Position numbers and translations under genes: made by a program | Origin: Bradyrhizobium japonicum USDA 6 | GTDB lineage: Bacteria; Pseudomonadota; Alphaproteobacteria; Rhizobiales; Xanthobacteraceae | Assembly: GCF_000284375.1 (NCBI RefSeq) | Contig: NC_017249.1 | Span: forward strand, 8,797,001 to 8,861,000 | DNA: 64,000 nt | Direction of reading: 5' to 3' | Notes under the pieces: model-generated | The model's database searches: none | The model's input: only the letters and a program-made list of their open reading frames with translations | Told to the model about the DNA's origin: nothing | Shown here: positions 46,250 through 54,625 of the stretch, one piece after another | Layout: each line of letters starts with the position of its first letter | How positions within the stretch are numbered: the first letter of the stretch is position 1

Positions 46250-47788
46250 TCAGCGGGTGAGGTCTGAAAGCGGGGCTGCTCTCAGCGGACGCTCGCGACA
46301 GATCCGGTAATTGTCCTGCCAGGGGCGAAGCCGCTCGAAAGCCGCGCTCGCGGCCAGCACGTCGAAGTCGGCGTTTCGCCGACCTATGATTTGCATCCCG
46401 ACCGGAAGCCCGTCGGACAGACCTGCCGGAATCGAGGCCGCCGGATGGCCGGTAAAGTTGACGAAGTAGGTCAGGGCCCATCCGATCAGAGGATCTATCT
46501 CGACACCATTGATCGACTTCGGTCCGACCGTGTTGCCGTCGCTGGCGTTGTCGACCGGCGGGCACGCGACGGTCGGCGTGACCAACAGATCGAATCCTTC
46601 AAGGACGTTCTGAAAGGCATCGTAGACCTCCGACCGGACGGCCTGGTCGCGGAAGAAATCGAGCCCCGACATGCGATTGGTCTTCTCGACCCAATCCATG
46701 TATTCAGGTGGAAAGTCGTCGCGATGCTTGCCGAACAGATCGATGCCGTCGCGCTTCATGTTCTCGATCGCCTGCAGGTTCAGAAGCATGTAGAGACGCG
46801 ACCAGACGTCGCTCAGCTCCCGTTGCGAGCGGACGATGCCGAGCTTCACCTCCTCCACGTGAGCGCCGGCTTCCTCGAACGCCTGTACCGCGCGGCGGAC
46901 CGTCGCCGCGACTTTTCCGTCGACCGGAAAGACGTCCAGGTCCGGACTATAGGCAATCTTGAGGCCCCGGATCGAACGACGGGTCGCCGCGGTGAAATCG
47001 ACGGGCGGCTCGATCAGGCTGAAGGGATCTCGCGGATCAGGACCGGCGAGTACGTTCAGGGCGATGGCGGCATCTTCGACCGTCCGCGTGATGGGTCCTT
47101 CGAACAGGAACGGAGAGTCGGCCACGCCGAACGCGTTGGGACGCACGAGAAACGGCACGCGTCCGAACGACGCCTTGTAGCCATACACTCCACACCAGGC
47201 GGAGGGGATTCGTATCGAGCCGCCGGCATCCGTACCTTCTGCAATGGGTAGCAGTCCATCGGCGACCGCCGCGGCGCTTCCTCCGGACGAGCCGCCCGTG
47301 TTCTTGGCAAGATTGAACGGGTTGCGCGTGGGACCGAACAGGTAATTGTCGCAAGTGCCTCGGAATCCCATCAGAGGGCTGTTGGTCTTCCCAAGGAACA
47401 CCGCGCCCCCACGCTTTTCCATGCGCTCGCAGAACACGCAGTACCCGTTCACGACGTGGTGCTTGAGCGCGCGGATGCCGCCCAGGCTCGCAGGCCAGCC
47501 CGGCTTGAAGTCGAACAGATCCTTGAGCGCCGACGGGATGCCATGCAGCGGTCCCCACTGCTCGCCGGCGACCAATGCGCGCTCGGCCTCCTTCGCTCTC
47601 GTGCGGGCGCCGTCGAAATCGAGATAAACCAGCGCATTCAGGCTCGGGTTGCGCGCTTCGATCCGCCGGATGAACGCATCGACCACGTCAACCGGCGACA
47701 GATCGCGCCGCCGGATGCGAGCTGCCAGTTCCTGCGCGGTGAGGTACGCGAGTTCGTCGGAATGCAAGGGCAGGCTCACGCTCGACAT
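46250..47788 (-). CDS. amidase-signature family hydrolase
   Basis: Protein of 512 residues from MSSVSLPLHSDELAYLTAQEL (ATG 47788, strong AAGGAGGAG upstream). The Ser-cisSer-Lys triad is present: lysine in PSALKDLFD (about 94), GGSSGGSAAAVA (about 166-177) and the Gly-Ser-Ile GGSIRIPSAWCG loop. It releases ammonia from an amide, but the family is broad and the substrate is unknown. Preceded by small ORF and element copy B. It is the first large gene of the minus-strand run that continues to P460 and urease. Confidence 0.9.
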   Translation of the reverse strand: MSSVSLPLHSDELAYLTAQELAARIRRRDLSPVDVVDAFIRRIEARNPSLNALVYLDFDGARTRAKEAERALVAGEQWGPLHGIPSALKDLFDFKPGWPASLGGIRALKHHVVNGYCVFCERMEKRGGAVFLGKTNSPLMGFRGTCDNYLFGPTRNPFNLAKNTGGSSGGSAAAVADGLLPIAEGTDAGGSIRIPSAWCGVYGYKASFGRVPFLVRPNAFGVADSPFLFEGPITRTVEDAAIALNVLAGPDPRDPFSLIEPPVDFTAATRRSIRGLKIAYSPDLDVFPVDGKVAATVRRAVQAFEEAGAHVEEVKLGIVRSQRELSDVWSRLYMLLNLQAIENMKRDGIDLFGKHRDDFPPEYMDWVEKTNRMSGLDFFRDQAVRSEVYDAFQNVLEGFDLLVTPTVACPPVDNASDGNTVGPKSINGVEIDPLIGWALTYFVNFTGHPAASIPAGLSDGLPVGMQIIGRRNADFDVLAASAAFERLRPWQDNYRICRERPLRAAPLSDLTR

Positions 47789-47810
47789 CGTCTCCTCCTT
47801 CTGAACCACT

Positions 47811-47933
47811 TCAGAACGAAGCCGCATTTGACATTGAAACAGTTCCTGCCTGCGCAGCCGTGATTGCTTCGTCTTTCGCAATCTTGATGCATTCGCCGCG
47901 ACGGCCATCGACAACGCATCGCTCAAGGTTCAT
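47811..47933 (-). CDS. small ORF upstream of the amidase gene
   Basis: A 40-residue frame from ATG 47933 (MNLERCVVDGRRGECIKIAK then DEAITAAQAGTVSMSNAASF) ends 22 bases before the amidase ATG; the amidase ribosome-binding site lies in that gap. Its ECIK.AK.EAI..AQ core is shared with the ORF before the P460 gene. There is no strong ribosome-binding site. A regulatory leader is possible, and coding status is unproven. Confidence 0.4.
   Translation of the reverse strand: MNLERCVVDGRRGECIKIAKDEAITAAQAGTVSMSNAASF
47849..47894 (-). repeat. 46-bp upstream element, copy B (before the amidase)
   Basis: The partner of 46091-46136 (see there for the shared blocks), about 60 bases upstream of the amidase start. 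Same orientation relative to the downstream gene as copy A. Confidence 0.7.
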
Positions 47934-48010
47934 GTGCGCTGACGTGGGCTGCAGGTTACGCCGACGCGCGTTGGGACATCCTGCGCGTCACCGCACAAGG
48001 GCACGCTTCC

Positions 48011-48628
48011 ATGGACCGACCTCCCGTTTCTCGCGGCTTCAAATCCAAGCGACAGGCACCCGAAGCCGTGCGGCTGCCGCCGGGCCAGTATCTGACGACC
48101 GACTTCCCGGTGCTGTCCGCCGGCCCCACGCCGGATATCCGTGTCGCCGACTGGAAGATTGCGCTTCAACTCGGCGGGTCGTTGCTGGGGAAATGGACCT
48201 GGGACGAATTCGAGGCACTGCCCCAGACCACGATCACGGTCGACATTCACTGCGTCACCAAATGGACGAAGCTCAGCACGGTCTGGCAGGGCGTCAGCTT
48301 CGACAATCTTCTCAAGGTGGTCGGGCTGAGCGAGCCGCCGGACGCCTATGTCATGGCGCATTGCGACGGCGGATACACGACGAACCTTCCGGTGGCCGAC
48401 CTGGTCGCGGGAAAGGCGATGATCGCGACCCGCTACGAGGGTCTGCCGCTCGCCCCGGCGCACGGCGGCCCCGCGCGACTTCTGGTGCCGCATCTTTACT
48501 TCTGGAAGAGCGCAAAGTGGCTGCGAAGGCTCCGCTTCATGCCCAAGGACGAGCCCGGGTTCTGGGAATCGCGTGGTTATCACAACTATGGCGATCCCTG
48601 GCGGGAGCAACGTTATGACGGCGACTGA
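48011..48628 (+). CDS. sulfite-oxidase-like molybdopterin oxidoreductase
   Basis: Soluble protein of 205 residues: DFPVLSAGPTPDI, TWDEFEALPQTTITVDIHCVTKWTKLSTVWQGVSFDNLLK. The Cys in DIHCVTKW is the molybdenum ligand of the sulfite-oxidase (YuiH-like) family. There is no twin-arginine signal, so it is cytoplasmic, unlike MsrP. The following flavin reductase gene overlaps its 3' end by 14 bp and is the likely electron donor. Confidence 0.87.
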   Translation: MDRPPVSRGFKSKRQAPEAVRLPPGQYLTTDFPVLSAGPTPDIRVADWKIALQLGGSLLGKWTWDEFEALPQTTITVDIHCVTKWTKLSTVWQGVSFDNLLKVVGLSEPPDAYVMAHCDGGYTTNLPVADLVAGKAMIATRYEGLPLAPAHGGPARLLVPHLYFWKSAKWLRRLRFMPKDEPGFWESRGYHNYGDPWREQRYDGD

Positions 48629-49376
48629 TACGCCTCTGCAGCAGCGCAAGATCGCGTGGCAGACCGGTCGCGTACAGGCCATCGTCGCCGAAACAAGCCG
48701 GGTGAAGAGCATCATCCTGCAGCCGGCCAACTGGTCCGGGCACTGGCCCGGCCAGCACGTCGACATACGTCTCACCGCCGATGACGGCTATCAGGCCGAA
48801 CGAAGCTACTCGATCGCATCGCCTCCGGAAGAAGAACTGCTCACTCTCACGGTGGAACGGGTCGAGGACGGCGAGGTGTCGTCCTATCTCCTCGACGAAT
48901 TGCGGGTTGGCGACGCTCTCGAATTTCGGGGGCCCATTGGACGGCATTTCATCTGGAGCCAAACGCGCGGCGGACCGATCTGCCTGGTCGCGGGCGGCAC
49001 CGGGATTACCCCGCTGATGGCCATGTTGCGCCACCGCAGGAGGTCGCTCGCACCCATACCGGCATCATTGATCTATTCGGCACGCAGCCTTGCCGACGTC
49101 GTGTACCGGGATGAACTCGATACGATGGCTCACGGCGATCGCGACCTGCGACTGGTCTATGCGCTCACCCGCGAGCATCCGAGCGACTGGAACGGACATC
49201 GGGGACGGGTCAACGAGGCTCTGCTCGCAGAGAGCAGCTTTACGCGCGAGCAGAATCCCACGTTCTTCATCTGCGGTCCCACCGGGTTTGTCGAAGGCAT
49301 CTCGAGCATGCTCGTGAAGCTCGGCTTCGACCCTCTCGCCATAAGAACCGAGCGTTTCGGACCAACAGGAGCATGA
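48615..49376 (+). CDS. ferredoxin-NADP reductase-like FAD-binding oxidoreductase
   Basis: Protein of 253 residues from MTATDTPLQQRKIAWQTG (ATG 48615). The FAD-binding RSYSIASPP motif, NAD(P)-binding LVAGGTGITPLMAML and the terminal FFICGPTGFVEG match the FNR superfamily. It lacks an iron-sulphur domain. Tight coupling to the molybdoenzyme upstream (14-bp overlap) and DUF6510 downstream (ATGA overlap) suggests a three-component redox unit. Confidence 0.87.
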   Translation: MTATDTPLQQRKIAWQTGRVQAIVAETSRVKSIILQPANWSGHWPGQHVDIRLTADDGYQAERSYSIASPPEEELLTLTVERVEDGEVSSYLLDELRVGDALEFRGPIGRHFIWSQTRGGPICLVAGGTGITPLMAMLRHRRRSLAPIPASLIYSARSLADVVYRDELDTMAHGDRDLRLVYALTREHPSDWNGHRGRVNEALLAESSFTREQNPTFFICGPTGFVEGISSMLVKLGFDPLAIRTERFGPTGA

Positions 49377-49648
49377 TCGCCATGGCAGACAACATCGCCG
49401 ACCTCATTCTTGGCGGTGATCCCGGTACACACTTGCTTCAAGAAGCCTTTGCCTTCGACATCACCTTGACAAAGATTCGATGTGCGGCATGCAACACCGT
49501 GTCCTGCCTTGGCGCTCTGGCCGTCGACGGCGGGCACGTGGAGGCGCTCGTCAAGTGCGCGGATTGCGGAAGCGATCTGATGAGGGCGACGCGCACTCAG
49601 AGGGGATGTGTCCTTGAAATGCACGGTGCCCGGCACCTGTACTTCTGA
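49373..49648 (+). CDS. DUF6510 family zinc-ribbon protein
   Basis: Protein of 91 residues (start 49373, or ATG 49382 MADNIADL). CAAC and CADC pairs (about 39-66) form a zinc ribbon; EAFAFDITLTKIRCAACNTVS and the ending EMHGARHLYF are DUF6510-like. Overlaps the reductase stop as ATGA. Likely a small partner of the molybdoenzyme/reductase pair; function unknown. Confidence 0.75.
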   Translation: MIAMADNIADLILGGDPGTHLLQEAFAFDITLTKIRCAACNTVSCLGALAVDGGHVEALVKCADCGSDLMRATRTQRGCVLEMHGARHLYF

Positions 49649-49694
49649 ATGCCGCGCCCGACCGCCCGCCAAACTCCGAAATCAAAGACCCGCC

Positions 49695-49907
49695 ATGCAC
49701 GGTGAAGACATCCACCTCGCTGAGATCGAGTGCCAGATTGCCGCCACGGCGGCGAAGCTTCGCGAGCTGATTGAACAGTCCGCCTCACATGTCGTCGCGA
49801 TGAGCGAAGAGCTTGTCGGCCAGCGAATTGACGATCAGGCCGCGCGGCTCGAGATTCTGATCAGGCGCCGCGACGAGCTCCTCAGAGCCAGATCAGGCAA
49901 AGACTGA
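49695..49907 (+). CDS. small coiled-coil protein
   Basis: Protein of 70 residues (MHGEDIHLAEIECQIAATAA...), almost entirely heptad-like helix with many Leu, Ile, Glu and Arg. No family recognised. It follows DUF6510 by 46 bp on the same strand and could be the last gene of that unit. ATG 49695 chosen because sequence upstream in frame is arginine/proline-rich. Confidence 0.55.
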   Translation: MHGEDIHLAEIECQIAATAAKLRELIEQSASHVVAMSEELVGQRIDDQAARLEILIRRRDELLRARSGKD

Positions 49908-49936
49908 AACGGCCGGCCGGGGCAGATCGGGAAGCG

Positions 49937-50347
49937 TCAGCTGTGAAACTTCAATCCGTCGACGATCTTGTCGATCACCTTGCGCTCGGCGCGCATGGAA
50001 ATCCCAACCAGATTCAGCTCTGTGCGGGAAACTGCCTTCACGACTTCGCGGTTGGCGGCGTCGTGAGCGGTCTTGAACATGTCCTCGGTATAGAGCCCCG
50101 GCGTCACTCCGCGCGTCAGCGCGCGATCGAGCGCGCGTGACAGCGCCGCGCGGTCGGCGCCATAGATCAGGATGGGCTGGCCGATCAACGGCAGATATTT
50201 CGTCCCCGAGCCGTCTTCGTAGGGATCGCCGATGCAAGCCGGGAAAGCCGCCGCGATCCCGCTGGCGAGGAAAGAGGCCACATTCAGCTTCTGCCACGGC
50301 TCAAGGTCGGTGCGGACCACGACCGCGATCTTGGTGTCAAATTGCAT
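49937..50347 (-). CDS. DUF2000 family protein
   Basis: Protein of 136 residues: KIAVVVRTDLEPWQKLNVASFLASGI, PILIYGADRAALSRALDRALTRGVTPGLYTEDMF. This pattern matches DUF2000, small alpha/beta proteins resembling peptidyl-tRNA hydrolase-like folds. No function is assigned. Convergent with the coiled-coil gene (29 bp). Confidence 0.8.
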   Translation of the reverse strand: MQFDTKIAVVVRTDLEPWQKLNVASFLASGIAAAFPACIGDPYEDGSGTKYLPLIGQPILIYGADRAALSRALDRALTRGVTPGLYTEDMFKTAHDAANREVVKAVSRTELNLVGISMRAERKVIDKIVDGLKFHS

Positions 50348-50470
50348 GACGGTTTGGTCGCTATTCCTCGGCGCTCGCGAAGAGCGAAAGAGCCCTTACT
50401 CCATGCTTGCGCGCATCGAACGCTTTTGCAAGTGGCTCACTTCCGCGGGTGGCCTTCGGGTGAAAACCGA

Positions 50471-51241
50471 TTATATCGACTTCACCTCGCCGCCGTCCAT
50501 CCGCAACGCCGAGCCGGTCATCCAGCGCGCGCCGGGCGATACGAGGAAGGCCATCAACTCGGCAATCTCTTCCGGCTCGCCGTAACGCGTGATCCCTGCG
50601 TCCTTGGGAAATTTCGCCGTAGCTTCCGTGACGGTCATGTTGTGCAGGGGCGCCCAGTGCTCGAGATAGGTGCGGCGGCGGCCCGTCATCACCGGCCCCG
50701 GCAGGACGCTGTTGACCTGGACGCCATCGCTGATTCCCTTGTCGGAGAACGCCTTTGCCAAGGCGACGATTGCAGCGTTGATCGTGCCGACCGCGGCATA
50801 GGGCGCCTTGGGGAAAGAGGCCGAGTTTCCCGACATCAACACCACCGCCCCCTTCGCGGCCATGAGCGACGGCCAGGCGGCGATCGTGAGCCGCCGGGCG
50901 CCATGCAGCTTCAACGCCAGTCCGGCGTCCCACTGTGCCTCTGTCGTCTCGAACAGATCGACCTGAGGTACCGCGCCTGCGATATTGAGCAGGGCATCGA
51001 TCCGGCCGAACGCCGCCAAGGTCTGGTCGACGACCGATTGAGCAGCACGCGGTTCGGCCAGATCGGCATCGATCACCAGCACCTCGGCGCCGGCGGCCCT
51101 GACCGCCTTTGCGGTGTCTTCGAGATTGGCGCGGTTTCGCGCGACCAGGGCAAGCGCCGAGAAATCGCGCGCCAGGCGTACTGCGGTCGCCCTGCCGATC
51201 CCCTGGCTCGCCCCCGTCACGATCGCGACTGATTTCGACAT
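50471..51241 (-). CDS. short-chain dehydrogenase/reductase lacking the YxxxK lysine
   Basis: Protein of 256 residues from MSKSVAIVTGASQGIGRATAVRLA (ATG 51241, GGGAGGGG upstream). The cofactor site TGASQGIG and NIAG motif are intact. The active-site region reads SGNSASFPKAPYAAVGTINAA: Ser and Tyr are present but the lysine four residues after Tyr is Gly. Either catalysis differs or the protein is a divergent SDR. It heads into the quinone-reductase/hydrolase gene group on the same strand. Confidence 0.85.
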   Translation of the reverse strand: MSKSVAIVTGASQGIGRATAVRLARDFSALALVARNRANLEDTAKAVRAAGAEVLVIDADLAEPRAAQSVVDQTLAAFGRIDALLNIAGAVPQVDLFETTEAQWDAGLALKLHGARRLTIAAWPSLMAAKGAVVLMSGNSASFPKAPYAAVGTINAAIVALAKAFSDKGISDGVQVNSVLPGPVMTGRRRTYLEHWAPLHNMTVTEATAKFPKDAGITRYGEPEEIAELMAFLVSPGARWMTGSALRMDGGEVKSI

Positions 51242-51273
51242 GTGACCCCTCCCAAATACCAAGCTTGTAAGTA

Positions 51274-52248
51274 TCAGTCGCGAACGACGACCATCTTTCC
51301 GACCGCCTCGTTCGCCTCCATGATGCCGTGCGCCTCACGAATTTCGTCGAAGCGAAAGACCCGCGCTGGCTTGACGTCCAGCCGGCCGGTCGCGGCGTCG
51401 GCGGCGATTTCCCGCAGCGGCACGTCGGAGAGCGGAAACCCGGGCGTGCCGAACACGAAGCTGCCGAAGAAGGTCAGATAGACGCCGCTCGGCATCTGCA
51501 GCAGCGGATTGAAATCCGGAATCGGATCAAGCCCGCCGAGCCAGCCGGCGAGACAGGAGCGGCCGCCCCGGCGAAGCATGGCGAGGGAGTCGAGCACGAC
51601 GCTGTTGCCGACGAGGTCCAGAACCGCGTCGACCTGCTTCGCCTCGGGCAGATGCTTTGAGAGATCGCGCCGTTCGATTTCGCACCGCGCGGCTCCGAGC
51701 TTCTCCAGCATGGCAAAGCGCTCCCGGCTGCGCGTCGTCGCGATGACGCGCGCGCCGGCATTGACCGCGAGCTTGAGCGCGGCCTGACCGAACGAGGAGG
51801 TCGCCCCCCGGATGACGAGAAGCTGACCTTTCTCGAGGTCGAGATTTCGAAAGAGACAGGTCCATGCCGTCGCGAAGGTTTCGGGTATCGCTGCGAGCTC
51901 GGCCCAGGGCAAATCCGCATCGACCGATGCGACGTTCGAGACCGGCGCGCGCGTGTATTCGGCATAGCTGCCGTTGATGGTCCGGCCGAGACCGCCCATC
52001 AATGCGGCCACCTTGGCGCCCACGGGAAATTCTCCGCCCGGGCACGACTTGACGAGACCGACGCATTCGATACCGCTGATCGGCGCCGCTTCGGCCCATT
52101 CGCCCCGGCGCATGTGCATTTCCGCATGATTGATACCGAATCCCTTGACCTCGATGACGGCATGACCAGGCTGCGGCTCCGGCTCCGGAACGTCCCGATA
52201 GACGAGGCTGTCCAAACCGCCGAATTTTTCAAGAACGATAGCGCGCAT
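51274..52248 (-). CDS. quinone oxidoreductase-like (zinc-independent) medium-chain dehydrogenase
   Basis: Protein of 324 residues: MRAIVLEKFGGLDSLVYRDVPEPEP, GFGINHAEMHMRRGEW, and nucleotide site LLVIRGATSSFGQAALKLAVNAGARVIATTRS. No zinc ligands, as in QOR-type enzymes. Probably NADPH-dependent reduction of quinones or enals. It lies 32 bp upstream of the SDR gene and 41 bp downstream of the hydrolase gene on the minus strand, so these three form one unit. Confidence 0.88.
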   Translation of the reverse strand: MRAIVLEKFGGLDSLVYRDVPEPEPQPGHAVIEVKGFGINHAEMHMRRGEWAEAAPISGIECVGLVKSCPGGEFPVGAKVAALMGGLGRTINGSYAEYTRAPVSNVASVDADLPWAELAAIPETFATAWTCLFRNLDLEKGQLLVIRGATSSFGQAALKLAVNAGARVIATTRSRERFAMLEKLGAARCEIERRDLSKHLPEAKQVDAVLDLVGNSVVLDSLAMLRRGGRSCLAGWLGGLDPIPDFNPLLQMPSGVYLTFFGSFVFGTPGFPLSDVPLREIAADAATGRLDVKPARVFRFDEIREAHGIMEANEAVGKMVVVRD

Positions 52249-52289
52249 GACGGCTCTCCTGATGTTTTTCGCGGCGAGGGAAGTGACCG

Positions 52290-53159
52290 TTACCCATTCG
52301 AATTCAGCTGGCCAAGAAAATCGCCGATCGCCGCCGCGATCTCCCGCGCATGAGTCTCGAGCGCAAAGTGCCCTGTGTCGAAGAAGCGCACTTCGGCACC
52401 CAGCATGTCGCGCTGAAACGCCTTCGCGCCCGCCGGCAGGAAAAAGGGATCGTTCTCGCCCCAGACCGCCAGGAAGGGCGGCTTGTGCTTGCGGAAGTAG
52501 GCCTGGAATTCCGGATACATGGCGACGTTCGTCCTGTAGTCGCCGAAGAGATCGAGCTGGATCTCGTCCGCGCCAGGACGCTCGAGATAATGGTTGTCGA
52601 GCGTGTATCCGTCAGGGGAGATCAGGGAGGCGTCAGGCACCCCGTGGGTGTATTGCCAGACCGTCGTCTCCGGCGAAAGGAACGATCGCAGCACTGCGCG
52701 ATTCGCTTGCGATGCATCTTGCCAGTAAGCCCGGATCGGGCTCCAGCCTTCGCTCAATCCCTCCTCATAGGCGTTGCCATTCTGCGAGATGATGGAAACG
52801 ATGCGTTCAGGATGTCGAAGGGCCATCCGAAAGCCCGTCGGCGCGCCATAGTCGAAGACGTAGAGCGAGAAACGAGCAAGTCCGATGACTTCCGTAAATC
52901 GTTCGATCACCTGCGCCAACGCGGCGAACGTATAGGCAAAGCTCTCGCGAGCCGGCATGTCGGACTGGCCGAACCCGGGCAAATCCGGCGCCACCAGTCG
53001 GAAGCGATCCGAGAGCACCGGGATCAAATCGCGGAACATGTGGCCAGCCGTCGGAAATCCGTGCAGCAGCAGCAAGGCGGGCGCGTCAGCACGGCCGGCC
53101 TCCCGGTAAAATACGTTGAGTCCGTCCACGTCCGCCTTGCGGTATCGAATGCTCGTCAT
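52290..53159 (-). CDS. alpha/beta hydrolase, haloalkane-dehalogenase/epoxide-hydrolase-like
   Basis: Protein of 289 residues from MTSIRYRKADVDGLNVFYREAG; GGGAGGG lies upstream of ATG 53159, preferred over GTG 53180. HGFPTAGHMFRDLIP is the oxyanion-hole segment. The nucleophile elbow reads VFDYGAPTG, so the nucleophile is Asp, as in dehalogenases and epoxide hydrolases. Acid in WGENDPFF and His in DTGHFALETH complete the triad. First gene of the hydrolase-reductase-SDR unit. Confidence 0.87.
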   Translation of the reverse strand: MTSIRYRKADVDGLNVFYREAGRADAPALLLLHGFPTAGHMFRDLIPVLSDRFRLVAPDLPGFGQSDMPARESFAYTFAALAQVIERFTEVIGLARFSLYVFDYGAPTGFRMALRHPERIVSIISQNGNAYEEGLSEGWSPIRAYWQDASQANRAVLRSFLSPETTVWQYTHGVPDASLISPDGYTLDNHYLERPGADEIQLDLFGDYRTNVAMYPEFQAYFRKHKPPFLAVWGENDPFFLPAGAKAFQRDMLGAEVRFFDTGHFALETHAREIAAAIGDFLGQLNSNG

Positions 53160-53346
53160 CTGTGGTCCCTCCCTCGACACCTGTTGCGCCCGGTGAAATC
53201 AATGATCCGATGGCGGCCGATCCGAGGCGGTCTCGCCTGGACATTTCGTGGCTCGGGGCGATCCGGTTACAGGTTCCCCGGGGATTTCTGCCCGTACGAG
53301 ACTGCCTGTCGCCTGCTCTGCCCGATCTATCGCCCCTCGGATCTAT

Positions 53347-54321
53347 TCATTCGAACTCCCTGCGATAGTCCGTAGGAGTCCAACCCGTCGCCTTGCGAAA
53401 GGCGGAGCTGAAGGAGCTCGTTTGCGCATAGCCCAGGCTGAGTGCGATGTCCGTAATCGATACCGCGCGATCCGCCAGCCGCAGCTTGGCGAACTCCATG
53501 CGTCGCTGCACCTGATACTGGTAGGCGGGAATTCCGAACGACTTCTTGAAAGCACGGCAGAAGTGGTGAACGCTGAGCCTGGCGAGCTCGGCGAGCTTCA
53601 GGAGGCAGACCTGTTCTCCCAGATGCCCCTCGACGTACTCGACCACGACACGCTTCTGCCAACCTGCGAGACCTCCACGACTGACCGCTGCCGGCTCGCG
53701 AACAAGATCGTGATCAGATCTGGAAAGCTCGTGGGCGAGCACGCCGCAGAGCGCTTCGAGGTAGGGCGCGCAATTCGTCTCCGCGCTCTCGATCGCCTTC
53801 TTCAATTTGGAGGCGGTCTCCCAGACCAGCGGATCCTCGAAGTATATTCTCGGCGCGAGCCCGGCAGCGCCCTCGTCGGACTTGTGAAGCGCGGCGGGAT
53901 CGAAATAGAGGAAGGTCACCTGCGCAGACGAGGCAGCCTCATGCCATTCCCGATAGGCGCGTCCCGCCGGGACGAAGGTCAGCCTGTGCTCGGAACCTCG
54001 CAGCTTCGACGAGCAGAGGCCATCGATGGAGGTCTCACCGCTTTTCCGTGCCCCCTCGTTGTACAGCGCCAGGAGATGTCTCGATCCCTGAAAGCGAAAT
54101 TCAATCCGGTTGCCGACCGGGAGGTGAACGCTCTCCGAAAACCACCAGCGCCAGCCGATCCCAAGGCGCTTCACCGGCTCGGAAGGCGTTATGCTGACCG
54201 TCGGATGAAGCGCCGCGTCTGACGGCCTGGACGACAGCGTCTCGTCGACCGGCCGGATTGGCGAAGCGGAGACCGCCATCCTTGGCGTGCTCTCACTCGA
54301 ATTTGATACGTACATCCCCAT
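53347..54321 (-). CDS. AraC-family transcriptional regulator
   Basis: Protein of about 324 residues from MGMYVSNSSESTPRMAV (ATG 54321; upstream in-frame starts add unlikely sequence). An effector domain of about 200 residues is followed by the C-terminal AraC HTH (KLAELARLSVHHFCRAFKKSFGIPAYQYQVQRRMEFAKL; AVSITDIALSLGYAQTSSFSSAFRKATGWTPTDYR). The composite palindromic module at 54522-54565 lies about 200 bp upstream and may control it. Confidence 0.86.
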   Translation of the reverse strand: MGMYVSNSSESTPRMAVSASPIRPVDETLSSRPSDAALHPTVSITPSEPVKRLGIGWRWWFSESVHLPVGNRIEFRFQGSRHLLALYNEGARKSGETSIDGLCSSKLRGSEHRLTFVPAGRAYREWHEAASSAQVTFLYFDPAALHKSDEGAAGLAPRIYFEDPLVWETASKLKKAIESAETNCAPYLEALCGVLAHELSRSDHDLVREPAAVSRGGLAGWQKRVVVEYVEGHLGEQVCLLKLAELARLSVHHFCRAFKKSFGIPAYQYQVQRRMEFAKLRLADRAVSITDIALSLGYAQTSSFSSAFRKATGWTPTDYRREFE

Positions 54322-54625
54322 CGTCGTCGCCCTGTTCTGTGCTCCGGATGGCCGCGTCCGATCGTCAACGAATTTCTGCACGGAGGAGATGCCCTGGTCG
54401 CCTGGATACGGGCGTTGAAGCCGCAAGCTGCACGTGGCGTTACCTCTCCGGTCAAGGCGCGCTGCCATCGCCGGCTGGCAGCACCGCACAGGGACAACAT
54501 GCTTTTCATCGCCCTGCCGAGCAATCTCACGCTTGTGCTGTTCCGGCCCATACTTAGGTATGGGTCGCGTACAGGGACGGCGCCGAAGTGATTCAGCACG
54601 AGATGCCAGTCCCCGAGGCGAAGCC
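54322..54625. other. intergenic region (304 bp) with a composite palindromic module
   Basis: Between the AraC gene start and the end of the response-regulator gene. The only structured part is the module at 54522-54565. Short open frames here are not protein-like. Confidence 0.5.
54522..54565. promoter_or_regulatory. composite regulatory module, copy 1 (CAATCTC plus CCCATAC palindrome)
   Basis: CAATCTC (54522-54528) is followed 18 bases later by CCCATACTTAGGTATGGGT (54547-54565), a palindrome with 7-bp arms and a 4-base spacer. An almost identical module with the same spacing is at 61729-61772 (36 of 44 positions match by hand count). It lies about 200 bp before the AraC start and 61 bp beyond the FixJ-type response-regulator stop; that regulator is a candidate binder. 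Confidence 0.6.
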
